From contig JAQVWR010000017.1 of NCBI GenBank assembly GCA_028709605.1, positions 1 to 33,768 of the forward strand: a DNA stretch of 33,768 nt, given 5' to 3'. This DNA is from Proteiniphilum sp. (GTDB lineage Bacteria > Bacteroidota > Bacteroidia > Bacteroidales > Dysgonomonadaceae). Positions 9,501 to 16,594 of this stretch are shown here, in pieces. The stretch's first letter is position 1; each line of letters begins with the position of its first letter. Below the pieces are notes generated by a model. That model did not search any database, was not told where the DNA came from, and was given only the letters and a program-made list of their open reading frames with translations. The translations under genes were made by a program, and so were the position numbers.

Positions 9501-9613
9501 TCGTGGGGGTAATCTCCCATGTGGAGGAAATGCAGCAGGAGATAGAGGCACACCTGCGCATCGAAAACGACCCGGAGAGGGGCAGTATCATCCACCGCAG
9601 CTGGGAAGGGTAG
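6533..9613 (+). CDS. sbcC: Exonuclease SbcCD subunit C (Rad50-type ATPase)
   Basis: A 1026-residue SMC-like ATPase. Walker A is GTVGSGKSS (Lys41). Two long Glu/Lys/Gln-rich coiled-coil arms flank the zinc hook CPLC (Cys514, Cys517), almost exactly mid-protein. The ABC signature LSGGQ is near residue 929 and Walker B FFFLDEG near 958-964. The arms pair head-to-head through the hook and the ATPase heads hold SbcD at DNA ends or hairpins. All key residues are intact and the length is normal. The gene is the last of the sbcDC pair; no clear terminator follows, only a small GTTG-AAAA-CAAC hairpin at 9678-9689. Confidence 0.96.
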   Translation: MIPIQLTLQGLYSYQAKQTIDFTRLTSAGLFGIFGTVGSGKSSVLEAITFALYGRTDRLNLSGDNRNYNMMNLKSKELLIDFIFEAGKEQTLYRSTVRGRRNSKRFEDVKTLDRAAYKMEEKEWLPIGQELLEEAVGLSYENFKRTIIIPQGQFQEFLQLGSSDRTRMLKELFSLEKYELSYKVGLLESKNNEQRQQLVGQLQQLGAVDEEQVAQYQEQLKELEEALEEQKKMLEEQLQKEEYLRKLQELVHKSSEAEKEYRELERQEPVYRALEKKISRYEQCLYRFKHQLDTIRETNRKKEVRSAQIECDRKSLREEEAAIEQIEKLLDEITPAYEKRDELQQKAIELSRLLLMKREETDIAKEKIRLQAGCNFLEKATKQADDLKTEKLQREECIKSLRSKMPDPTLLSAIKSWHEEKKNLEKQIDEIRKEIERYSRQEEEVKREQTLLLTDPLFEKLPHDAGYPECEQWLEHKNEQAKAQQRKLAEEENHLLVKERLKSFARDLEEGHPCPLCGSTHHPERYQSDGQEKQLQRIAVEKKKLEQQQNHIVSLSKQITLLQSRQQQAKINRGEWSEKKQKLQQQITDHAGKFIWERYRAEKELNAAFIEAKEIREALREQEATLSKTASKLEQEEVNKERYRSELEKIRTSLTVHETTLATLGEQLELITPEQFRLTGVEEIEEKRQRLLEEHQHVVKRYEENSRLLQERLRRRDGLTESLRINRRELEQEQSAIASLQKQLDEELAKTSFRNFDEVKQILSEAIDLEAEKLKLATFSNHLVRGRSTVEQLRKEIGGRVYHADTHRMLLEKINALREEVSQKTMRQGEIKVLLKRLREDLHHMTMLREALEKLETRGENIRTMKSLFKASGFVNYISTVYLQNLCNAANDRFFRLTRQKLSLEITPDNNFQVRDFMNEGKVRSVKTLSGGQTFQASLSLALALADNIQQITCSSQNFFFLDEGFGSLDKESLNIVFDTLKTLRRENRIVGVISHVEEMQQEIEAHLRIENDPERGSIIHRSWEG

Positions 9614-9725
9614 AAATCGGAGACTGCAGGTTTGCCGGCCTATTGTTCACAACCTGTTGATAATGGGTTCATAAGTTGTTGAAAACAACCACCCGAAATA
9701 TTTGCTTATTTTTGATGACTATTGT

Positions 9726-9733
9726 TATATTTG
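9726..9733 (+). promoter_or_regulatory. Putative -7 promoter box (TATATTTG) for the candidate large ncRNA
   Basis: TATATTTG matches TAnnTTTG. A TTTG at 9701-9704 lies 21 bases upstream and could be the -33 element. The region between is AT-rich. No convincing coding start follows, so the transcript beginning near 9740 would be non-coding. Confidence 0.6.
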
Positions 9734-9739
9734 CAGACA

Positions 9740-10634
9740 ACGACAACGAAACCACATCGTACGAAAAGTACGAACGTTTATAGGAGTTCATTGACATTTT
9801 GTACACGACCGGAAGGATTGCATTCAGGAGATGAGCGGACTTGTCTGATCAGGCTCTATGTGTGTATCGTGATGATAGCTTCCCGCTTTTCATCCCTGCG
9901 CCGAATGACAATTCTACAACACAAAAGTATCTGCAGCTGCCTGTGCACACTGTGCCTGCAAGGCAACAACAGTGATTTCAACGGACAGACTGGCACACAG
10001 AGAGGAGGCGGAAGGTAAAACGGATGTTTCTTTACTGTGACAGGTCATTTAGACGGAGATCTTTTTTCGGGTTTCGGAACTCTCACCGGAAAGATGAAGC
10101 CTGAAAGGAAGATAATGATGGATAAAGATACCGTTGAACAGAGACAGGCCGGTTTCGGGAAAAAGAGGGTTTTACTACATCAGCTGTTTTCGTTCGCGAG
10201 GGCTACTGATGGTAAGAATCTTCGGGGCTGAATACCTTTACACGGAAAAGCGTTTTTTGCGCATCAGCAAAGACAGGTTCTCCTGTGTTTTGCGGGTGCA
10301 TTGCAGAGGCGCCAGTGTATCGATTCTGCTTCACAGTCCGGAAAAACATATCAAACGATTCTGATGTTATCGAAACAATGATATTGTGACTTCACAGAGC
10401 AGCTTTAACAGCCTCAAACACTGTTTCAGACGTTTTTTGAAGTATCTGTACTCTGAAGTATTGCGCCTGCAGGATGGAAACAATAAACCTCCAAGTTTGT
10501 TGATTCTCTGCTGCGTTTCTCCGGGACACGCCTCCCCCGGCATTGCGACTGTAGTGTGCCGATGTGTCCGATCCGTACGGAACGATTTGAACTCCTACCC
10601 TATACAAGAAGCCTCGGAAGACCGGGGCTTTTTT
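9740..10634 (+). ncRNA. Candidate large structured non-coding RNA (about 0.9 kb), family not recognised
   Basis: No reading frame here resembles a protein, yet the stretch has the marks of one transcript: a promoter box at 9726-9733 and a strong intrinsic terminator at 10609-10634. Its two ends pair: TAGGAGTTCA (9781-9790) is the exact complement of TGAACTCCTA (10588-10597), and just inside, GTAC 9801-9804 can pair with GTAC 10575-10578. Local hairpins include 9757-9773 (six pairs, GAAAA loop), 10375-10387 (ACAAT/ATTGT) and a nested stem of GGACAC 10524-10529 with GTGTCC 10564-10569 enclosing CGGCA 10538-10542 with TGCCG 10557-10561. I do not see RNase P, tmRNA, SRP or group I/II intron core motifs. 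Function is unknown. Confidence 0.6.
10609..10634 (+). terminator. Rho-independent terminator of the candidate ncRNA
   Basis: AAGCCTCGG (10609-10617) pairs with CCGGGGCTT (10622-10630), nine pairs including one G-U, with an AAGA loop and a run of six T. On the minus strand the hairpin has no T-run after it, so the signal serves plus-strand transcription. Confidence 0.85.
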
Positions 10635-10641
10635 GTTGCCA

Positions 10642-11071
10642 TCAACTCAGGGTCAGGATCATTCTGTGATCCGCTGCCAGTTTGCGCATGTTAAGAATGG
10701 CATACCGCCTCCACGGTCTCCTCGCACAGAGAGGCGTTGTTGAGCAGGTCTGTCTCGCATTCATCGTTCGAAAGGATGTTCTCATTCTTCTTTTGTCGGA
10801 AATAGTCAATCATCAGGTTATGGGCTATGCGCACCAGCCACGAGCGAAAACGGCCGCTCTCGGCATAACGCCCCTGTTGGATGGTGACAATCGCCTTGCA
10901 GAAGGTCTCCTGAAAGAAATCGTCCGCGAGATTTTTGTTTCGTACCGTGTAGAGGATATAGGCGTAAAGGGTTTGCTGGTGTCTGCCCAAGAGCAGATCG
11001 AACGCTTCATTGTTGCCGCCGGCATACAAAACAACCAACTCCTCATCGGTCATTGTGCTGAGAATATCCAT
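10642..11071 (-). pseudogene. ECF-type RNA polymerase sigma factor, inactivated by an internal deletion in region 4
   Basis: From the ATG at 11071, 126 residues read as a Bacteroidetes ECF sigma factor: TDEELVVLYAGGNNEAF, then region 2 with LADDFFQETFCKAI (core and -10 binding) and FRSWLVRIAHNLMIDYFRQ. Shortly after LCEETVEA the frame stops at 10691, with no region 4. The next bases, read in another frame, give RYAILNMRKLAADHRMIL and then stop at 10642-10644. This is the usual C-terminal tail of these factors, which normally follows the helix-turn-helix. So the -35-binding part, roughly 50 codons by family comparison, was deleted together with a frameshift. Promoter recognition should be lost. 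It lies downstream of the acd terminator, tail-to-tail with the ncRNA. Confidence 0.85.
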
Positions 11072-11159
11072 AGCCTTACTGCTTCACTTGTTATGTGCAA
11101 TGATCGGAGTAAAGTGGACCTATAGGCAATCGATTTTAGCGTTTGTTGTAATTCGGTAA

Positions 11160-11167
11160 CAAAGTAA
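11160..11167 (-). promoter_or_regulatory. Possible promoter of the sigma-factor pseudogene
   Basis: The minus strand has TTTACTTTG, an imperfect -7 box, with a TTG (11188-11190) about 21 bases upstream. It gives a leader of about 80 bases before the ATG at 11071. Confidence 0.35.
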
Positions 11168-11243
11168 AATAAAATAGTGCACAGAAGCAACTCATTAAAG
11201 TTAAATTGGGATTCTTGAGAAGGGATATTGCAAACCAAGTTAA

Positions 11244-11267
11244 AGAGGGACCTGTTACAGTCCCTCT
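11244..11267 (-). terminator. Hairpin terminator after the acyl-CoA dehydrogenase gene
   Basis: AGAGGGAC (11244-11251) pairs perfectly with GTCCCTCT (11260-11267) around an eight-base loop. On the minus strand it is followed by TTTAACTT, a weak T-run. It lies 25 bases past the acd stop and separates the etf operon from the sigma relic. Confidence 0.6.
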
Positions 11268-11291
11268 CACTTTTTCACCTATCCGGTTCCT

Positions 11292-13013
11292 TTACTCTTC
11301 CGTAATTCCGGGTTTGTAATAAGCCATATCCTCGATACGCGACTTGGTGACGAAGTGATAGTTCTTCACCACTTCCACCTGTCCGTAGTGGATGTAAACC
11401 TCGGCGCTACGGCGGAAGAGCGTGGCGTTCCGGTTGGCATCCTGCAGCAACAGATGCCCCATCACCACATGACCGGCACACTCCACCAGGCGACGAGCAT
11501 GGAAATCGAGATAATCCTCATCCTTGGGCGCCGTAACCAGCTCCACTAACTTCTCATACATCTGCGTCATCTCCGACAGTATACGCTTCAGCGGCTCCAG
11601 CTCAGGCGTCACCGGCATCGCCTCATATTCTTTGATGCGCTGCAGATAGGTTCCGGTGGTGACGTGACGGATGGCGGCCACCACCTGTAGTTGCGTAGTT
11701 CCTTCGTAGATATTGGTGATGCGCGCATCGCGATAGAGTCGTTCACACTTGTAGTCCTTCATGTAACCCGATCCGCCGTGCACCTGGATAGCATCGTAGG
11801 TGTTCTGGTTGGCATACTCGCTGCTCATGGCTTTGCCCAGCGGCGTGAAGGCATCGGCAAGTCGGGAATAGTACTTCATCTCGTTCCGCTCTTCGGAACT
11901 CAGCTTGCGTTCCCTGCCGATATCCTCGAGGATCTTGTACATATCCACCAAACGACAGGTTTCGTAGAGCATGGTACGAGCCGCATCGGTCTTTGCGCGC
12001 ATATTGGCCAGCATCTCATACACCGGAGGAAAGTCGATGATAGGCCGGCCAAACTGGCAGCGCTCCCGTGCGTAACCGTATGCTTCACGTACCGCAGCTT
12101 CGCAGATACCAACCGACTGGGCGATGATGCCGAGGCGGGCACCGTTCATCAGCGACATCACATACCTGATCAGTCCCATACGGCGGGTGCCTACCAGCTC
12201 AGCTTTTGCATTCTTGAAGACCAGTTCGCAGGTGGGTGCCCCCTTGATGCCCATTTTATTTTCAATGCGGCGCACGTTCACGCCTCCATTCTTCTTGTCA
12301 TACACAAACATGGAGAGGCCACGGGCATCCTTGGTTCCCTCTTCCGAGCGAGCCAGTACCAGATGGATATCGGCATCGCCATTGGTGATGAATCGCTTCA
12401 CACCGTTCAGGTACCACTGTTTTTCCTCTTCGTTGTAAGAGGCTTTGAGCATTACCGCCTGCAAGTCGGAACCCGCATCCGGCTCGGTGAGATCCATCGA
12501 CATGGTCTCTCCCTGCACGATGCGCGGGAGATAACGTTGCTTTTGCTCCTCATCGGCAAATTCATAGATGGTCTCGCCGCAGTCCTGCAACATCCATATA
12601 TTCTGGAAGCTGGCATCGGCGCGGCTCACGATGTCGGCGCTCATCATATAAGGGACCATGGGGAAGTTGAGTCCTCCGTACTTGCGGTTCAGCCCCATCC
12701 CCATCAGTTCTGCCTTGTTGAGTGCATCGAGGTTTTGTTGTGTGGGAGCAGCGTAGGTCACCCGCCCGTTTTCCACGGTAGGTCCATTCTGATCGACCTC
12801 CTCGGCATTGGGCTCGATGATGTCGGCGCAGATCTCTCCCACCACCGCCAGCACCTTGTCGTAGCTGTCCATGGCATCTTCGAAATCCATCGGTGCATAA
12901 TCATATTTCTCCTTGTCTGCGTAGTTTCTCTCTTTCAGTTCCACGATCCTCTTCATCAGCGGATGGTGCAGGTAATGCGGGAACTGGGGTGTATCGGTAT
13001 AAAAGTTGGCCAT
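11292..13013 (-). CDS. Acyl-CoA dehydrogenase, long form with extra C-terminal domain
   Basis: A 573-residue FAD flavoprotein. It has the order N-terminal helices, middle beta-domain (MDLTEPDAGSDLQ, the FAD/substrate strand) and C-terminal helical domain (ARERCQFGRPI, QVHGGSGYMKDY). The catalytic base position is Glu437 in IYEGTTQLQ. It is about 190 residues longer than the classical type, with a longer N-terminus and about 120 extra C-terminal residues, as in other long acyl-CoA dehydrogenases. The family oxidises acyl-CoA to 2-enoyl-CoA and passes electrons to ETF. The chain-length preference cannot be read. It is third in the etfB-etfA-acd operon, 9 bases after etfA, so its partner flavoprotein is made alongside it. 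Confidence 0.95.
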   Translation of the reverse strand: MANFYTDTPQFPHYLHHPLMKRIVELKERNYADKEKYDYAPMDFEDAMDSYDKVLAVVGEICADIIEPNAEEVDQNGPTVENGRVTYAAPTQQNLDALNKAELMGMGLNRKYGGLNFPMVPYMMSADIVSRADASFQNIWMLQDCGETIYEFADEEQKQRYLPRIVQGETMSMDLTEPDAGSDLQAVMLKASYNEEEKQWYLNGVKRFITNGDADIHLVLARSEEGTKDARGLSMFVYDKKNGGVNVRRIENKMGIKGAPTCELVFKNAKAELVGTRRMGLIRYVMSLMNGARLGIIAQSVGICEAAVREAYGYARERCQFGRPIIDFPPVYEMLANMRAKTDAARTMLYETCRLVDMYKILEDIGRERKLSSEERNEMKYYSRLADAFTPLGKAMSSEYANQNTYDAIQVHGGSGYMKDYKCERLYRDARITNIYEGTTQLQVVAAIRHVTTGTYLQRIKEYEAMPVTPELEPLKRILSEMTQMYEKLVELVTAPKDEDYLDFHARRLVECAGHVVMGHLLLQDANRNATLFRRSAEVYIHYGQVEVVKNYHFVTKSRIEDMAYYKPGITEE

Positions 13014-13022
13014 AATCTTTGT

Positions 13023-14042
13023 CTACTTGGTATTTTTTCTGTAATATTTGATCATCTTCGGAATCACTGTCTCGATATCTCCTGTGATCACATAATCGGC
13101 AATGGCGTTGATGGGCGCATTGGGATCGTTGTTGATAGAGATGATCAGCGAGCTCTCCTGCATGCCCGCAATATGCTGTATCTGTCCCGAGATACCACAG
13201 GCAATATAAAGCTTGGGACGCACAGTGATGCCGGTTTGACCGATCTGGCGTTCATGCTCGGCAAAGCCGGCATCCACAGCCGCACGGGAAGCGCCCACCC
13301 CGGCACCCAAGACGTTGGCAAGCTGATAGAGCAGCTCGAAGTTCTCCTTCGATCCCACCCCGTAGCCGCCCGATACGATGATGGGCGAATTTTTGATGTT
13401 CACTTTCGACTTCTCAATATGGCGGTCGATGATAGAGAGCGCAAAATCCTCCTCCTTCACAAAGTCGGCCACCGGATGTTCAATCACCTCTCCCCTGTAA
13501 TGGGGATCAAAGATCTCCTTCTTCATCACGCCTTCGCGCACGGTAGCCATCTGTGGCCGGTGGTCAGGGTTGACGATCCATGCCACAATGTTACCCCCAA
13601 AAGCGGGACGGATCTGATAAAGCAGGTTTTTATAAACCTTCCCCTCTTTTTTCTCCTCATGGTCGCCGATCTCGAGTGAGGTGCAGTCAGCTGTCAGTCC
13701 GCTGCCCAACGCCGAGGAGACGCGCGGACCCAGGTCACGACCGATGATGGTAGCGCCCATCAGACAGATCTGCGGGTGCTCCTGTTTGAACAGCTCCACC
13801 AGGATGGAGGTATGTGGCAAAGTAGTGTAGGGAGATAAGCGCGGATCGCGGAAGATGTGCAGCCGGTCTACACCGTAGGGGAACACCTGTTCCGCCACGC
13901 TGTCGAGCTGTGCGCCGGCAGCGATAGCCTCCAGCTTGCAACCCACCTGAGCGGCCAGCGATCGTCCCTTGGTAAGAAGCTCCTGACTCACATCGGCTAC
14001 CCTACCCTCTTCTATTTCCAGATATACAAATATATTGTTCAT
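13023..14042 (-). CDS. etfA: Electron transfer flavoprotein alpha subunit
   Basis: About 339 residues. The C-terminal FAD-binding domain shows SGGYGVGSKENFELL, GASRAAVDAG, RQIGQTG and the family signature LYIACGISGQIQHIAGM followed by INNDPNAPI. Together with EtfB it accepts electrons from the acyl-CoA dehydrogenase and hands them on, either to an ETF:quinone reductase-type acceptor or, in bifurcating systems, to ferredoxin. Which applies here is not settled. The frame is open six bases further to a TTG at 14048, but the ATG at 14042 is the likely start. It lies between etfB and acd with short gaps. Confidence 0.95.
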   Translation of the reverse strand: MNNIFVYLEIEEGRVADVSQELLTKGRSLAAQVGCKLEAIAAGAQLDSVAEQVFPYGVDRLHIFRDPRLSPYTTLPHTSILVELFKQEHPQICLMGATIIGRDLGPRVSSALGSGLTADCTSLEIGDHEEKKEGKVYKNLLYQIRPAFGGNIVAWIVNPDHRPQMATVREGVMKKEIFDPHYRGEVIEHPVADFVKEEDFALSIIDRHIEKSKVNIKNSPIIVSGGYGVGSKENFELLYQLANVLGAGVGASRAAVDAGFAEHERQIGQTGITVRPKLYIACGISGQIQHIAGMQESSLIISINNDPNAPINAIADYVITGDIETVIPKMIKYYRKNTK

Positions 14043-14060
14043 GATCAATGTGTAATTGTG

Positions 14061-14933
14061 TTAACCTATGGTGTGATTTGCTATCAACTCTCTCATCAGC
14101 TCGTCGATCTCGGCGTCGCTACCGGTAAGCAGTTTGCTCTCCTTGGCCTGGAAGGAGACGTTCTCGATCTTCTTCACCTTGGTAGGTGAGCCGGAGAGCC
14201 CGCACTGCTGCGGGTCGGCATCCACATCAGCCACGCTCCACTCGGTGAGGTTCAGATAGGGACGGCTGCTGTAGATATCGATATAATCGATATGTTCCAC
14301 CTGCCGCTCCGTGACAGTCTTCGCATGCTTGTACTTCTGCAACAGCTTGGCGTTGCGCGGTCGACAGGGAGCCGCCGAGCCGTTTACGGTGATGAGGACG
14401 GGAAGAGGAGACTCCACCGTTTCTACGCCGTTCTCCAGCCTGCGCTTCACCCTGATGCGTCCCGCTTCCGCCCGTTCAATCGCCTCAGCATAAGTGATCT
14501 GGGGGATCCCCAGTTTCTCTGCGATCTGAGGACCTACCTGCGCGGTATCGCCGTCAATAGCCTGTCGTCCTGAGAGAATGATATCATATGCCCTGATCCT
14601 GCGCACAGCCATGGAAAGCGCATAAGAGGTAGCCAGTGTGTCGGCACCCGCAAACGCCCTATCGGTCAGCAGCACCCCGTCGTCGGCACCGCGGAAGAGT
14701 CCTTCGCGCAGGATCTCAGCGGCTCTGCCAGGTCCCATGGTCAGCAAGGTGATCCGGCTACCGGGATGCTGGTCTTTGATGAGTAACGCCTGCTCCAACG
14801 CGTTCAGGTCTTCGGGGTTAAAGATGGCGGGTAACGCCGCCCTGTTCACTGTTCCGTCGGCTTTCATTGCATCCTTTCCCACGTTGCGCGTATCGGGAAC
14901 CTGCTTCGCCAACACAATAATGTTAAATGACAT
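14061..14933 (-). CDS. etfB: Electron transfer flavoprotein beta subunit
   Basis: About 290 residues. The N-terminus FNIIVLAKQVPDTRNV, the motif NPEDLNALEQAL and the nucleotide-binding segment DIILSGRQAIDGDTAQVGP are diagnostic of EtfB. It forms the heterodimer with EtfA. The frame extends to a TTG at 14942, but the ATG at 14933 is the better start. It is the first gene of the operon, with a TAnnTTTG promoter box about 44 bases upstream. Confidence 0.95.
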   Translation of the reverse strand: MSFNIIVLAKQVPDTRNVGKDAMKADGTVNRAALPAIFNPEDLNALEQALLIKDQHPGSRITLLTMGPGRAAEILREGLFRGADDGVLLTDRAFAGADTLATSYALSMAVRRIRAYDIILSGRQAIDGDTAQVGPQIAEKLGIPQITYAEAIERAEAGRIRVKRRLENGVETVESPLPVLITVNGSAAPCRPRNAKLLQKYKHAKTVTERQVEHIDYIDIYSSRPYLNLTEWSVADVDADPQQCGLSGSPTKVKKIENVSFQAKESKLLTGSDAEIDELMRELIANHTIG

Positions 14934-14976
14934 GTTCTTCAATTATTACAAATGTGTTTGTTTCGAAAGAAAGGAG

Positions 14977-14984
14977 CAAATATA
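14977..14984 (-). promoter_or_regulatory. Putative -7 promoter box (TATATTTG) for the etfB-etfA-acd operon
   Basis: The minus strand reads TATATTTG, an exact TAnnTTTG match, placing the transcription start near 14970 and a leader of about 37 bases before the etfB ATG. No -33 TTG stands out. Confidence 0.6.
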
Positions 14985-15245
14985 CATAAAAAAACGGTGA
15001 GCTCCTCTTTTGCTGGGTACTTTTTCAGAAAATAAAAGGTGGAACCGATCATTAAACCAATGGTCGTCTAAACAGTCAGAATTGTCGCTAAAGATCCTAT
15101 TCCATCAACAGAACGGGGCCGGTAAATGATCATTATGCAACGACACATTACAGGAATCACTGCTTTGCGTTCAGCTCCGGCCGGCGGAAGCAAGGCAAGA
15201 GGATTTCGGAACTCAATAGCCGAGGTAACGAAACAAAAGCATCAT
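14985..15245 (+). other. Divergent intergenic region between etfB and the DUF6340-like gene
   Basis: No gene is supported here. The reading frame of the downstream lipoprotein is open back to 15126, but the added residues are not signal-peptide-like and the lipoprotein signal begins at 15246. Apart from the etfB promoter beside it and small palindromes (AATGATCATT near 15126, CCGGCCGG near 15178) I see nothing notable, and I find no good plus-strand TAnnTTTG box. Confidence 0.5.
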
Positions 15246-16292
15246 ATGAGACATCTCACTCTTTTTCAGATCATCCTTTCGACCATGCTGCTTGTCAGCT
15301 GCTCGGGGATCAAGTACCTGACCGTAGAGACCAGGGAGCCGGCACAGGTTACGCTTCCGTCGAACGTGCTCTCGGTAGCCGTAGTAAACAATGTCGTACA
15401 GCAACCCGATGACACCGGTCATTTCACACAGCGCCTCGGACATTCGGATACAGACAGGGCTAAGGCTTCATCCGACAGTGTTGCCCTGTTTTATACGGAA
15501 GCACTGGCTCAGTTTCTGGAGGAAGAAGATTATTTCCAGCGGGTACACTACTTACCTGATCCGCTCAGAAAAGACACCGACTTTTTCCGCGAAGAACCGG
15601 TCACCCCGGAAACGATGCAGGAAATCAGAAAAAAAACGGGCACAGATGCGATTATTTCACTCGACAGATTGATCATCGAAACCCACAAAAGGGAACTATT
15701 TCATCAACAGGGATACAACTATGCAGATCTGACGGGCAAGATACAATCCGTGATGCGGGTGTATCTCCCCACAATGGAAGGAAAAATCCCGGCGGTACAC
15801 TATACCGACAGTCTCCAATGGGAAGGGTTCGATATACAGGACGACAGGGCATATGCCGAACAGATGCTTCCCTCACGGGAGGAAGCAATGAAATTGCTGG
15901 CCACACGTGCGGCAGAGAAGATAAGCGATGTGTTTGCCCCGCACTGGGAAATGCAGGACAGATGGTACTATACGCTACCCGGTTCACTGATGAGAGAAGG
16001 AGAGATGCATGCCAAAGCGGCGGAATGGCTGCTTGCGATTGAAAAATGGGAAACCTTTTATAACAGAAGCACGCCAAAAAGAGACAAAGCAAAAGCGGCC
16101 AGTAACATCGCACTGGCCTATGAAATGCTGGATGAGATGCAAAAGTCATATGAATGGGCTACCCTGGCCCATCAACTCTTTATGGACTCAACCTCACCCA
16201 ATTCACTGGAGAGAAGAAGGTCTTTATTGTATCAGAATGAGATAGCAAGGCGCATGAGCACCCTCAATCAAATCAACATGAACGATTTGTGA
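15246..16292 (+). CDS. DUF6340-like Bacteroidales lipoprotein, function unknown
   Basis: A 348-residue predicted lipoprotein. The signal MRHLTLFQIILSTMLLVSC puts the lipidated cysteine at residue 19 (lipobox LVSC). The opening IKYLTVETREPAQVTLP and SVAVVNNVVQQP, then the middle KTGTDAIISLDRLII, resemble the uncharacterised Bacteroidetes family DUF6340; the assignment is from memory of the pattern and is moderate. A C-terminal half rich in helices (AKAASNIALAYEMLDEMQKSYEWATLAHQL) looks like a TPR-type pair of helices. The start at 15246 was chosen because it gives a proper signal peptide. It stands alone between etfB (divergent) and rho. Confidence 0.75.
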   Translation: MRHLTLFQIILSTMLLVSCSGIKYLTVETREPAQVTLPSNVLSVAVVNNVVQQPDDTGHFTQRLGHSDTDRAKASSDSVALFYTEALAQFLEEEDYFQRVHYLPDPLRKDTDFFREEPVTPETMQEIRKKTGTDAIISLDRLIIETHKRELFHQQGYNYADLTGKIQSVMRVYLPTMEGKIPAVHYTDSLQWEGFDIQDDRAYAEQMLPSREEAMKLLATRAAEKISDVFAPHWEMQDRWYYTLPGSLMREGEMHAKAAEWLLAIEKWETFYNRSTPKRDKAKAASNIALAYEMLDEMQKSYEWATLAHQLFMDSTSPNSLERRRSLLYQNEIARRMSTLNQINMNDL

Positions 16293-16318
16293 CCCGTCAA
16301 AAGTAAAATAACGGATTC

Positions 16319-16338
16319 AGAGAGATACATTCCTCTCT
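16319..16338 (+). terminator. Weak hairpin after the DUF6340-like gene
   Basis: AGAGAG (16319-16324) pairs with CTCTCT (16333-16338); it is followed by TGGCCTATTTATTT rather than a clean T-run. A second stem (CCCCTT with AAGGGG around an A-rich loop) lies at about 16357-16377. Either could end the upstream transcript. Confidence 0.35.
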
Positions 16339-16406
16339 TGGCCTATTTATTTACACCCCCTTACAAAAAAAAGGGGATAAGTTGTGTTTCTTTTCAAAAA
16401 AAAGAT

Positions 16407-16414
16407 TACCTTTG
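16407..16414 (+). promoter_or_regulatory. Putative -7 promoter box (TACCTTTG) for rho
   Basis: TACCTTTG matches TAnnTTTG, with a TTG at 16382-16384 some 22 bases upstream. It predicts a leader of about 175 bases, containing a seven-pair hairpin (AACAGTA 16428-16434 with TACTGTT 16446-16452). A long leader suits a gene that is autoregulated by termination in other bacteria; that link is inference. Confidence 0.6.
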
Positions 16415-16594
16415 CAGCAGATTCTTCAACAGTACATTGACTCACTACTGTTACTCATTTGCTTTTATTTCAAATAATATATATCCGGTCGTTTTGCTGA
16501 AGTAAGTATGGATTTTCTGAATCCCTTCGGCAAATCGTGCACGATTCTTAACAACATTTCATTCAAAAACCATAACGAATTTTTTCAAATCTAC

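Noticed and set aside
9722-10364. Short plus-strand open frames (9722-10018, 10037-10231, 10134-10364) in the non-coding region
   Set aside because: They overlap in different frames, have unusual composition, lack recognisable motifs, and the first begins inside the promoter box.
10580-10600. tRNA T-arm-like string (GGAGTTCAAATC on the minus strand)
   Set aside because: The flanking bases do not form a T-stem, acceptor stem or anticodon arm; the string is explained by the 10-bp helix closing the ncRNA.
9740-10634. Known housekeeping RNAs (RNase P RNA, tmRNA, SRP RNA, group I/II intron)
   Set aside because: No RNase P core (GAGGAAAGTCC), no tmRNA tRNA-like ends, wrong size for SRP RNA, and no domain V or intron-end motifs were found by eye.
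10682-11125. 147-codon plus-strand frame over the sigma-factor relic
   Set aside because: The opposite strand encodes clear sigma region 2; this frame is its shadow.
11691-13679. Open frame of 662 codons on the plus strand
   Set aside because: It is exactly antisense to the acyl-CoA dehydrogenase and etfA, which carry full family motifs; the antisense product is His/Leu-rich and resembles no protein.
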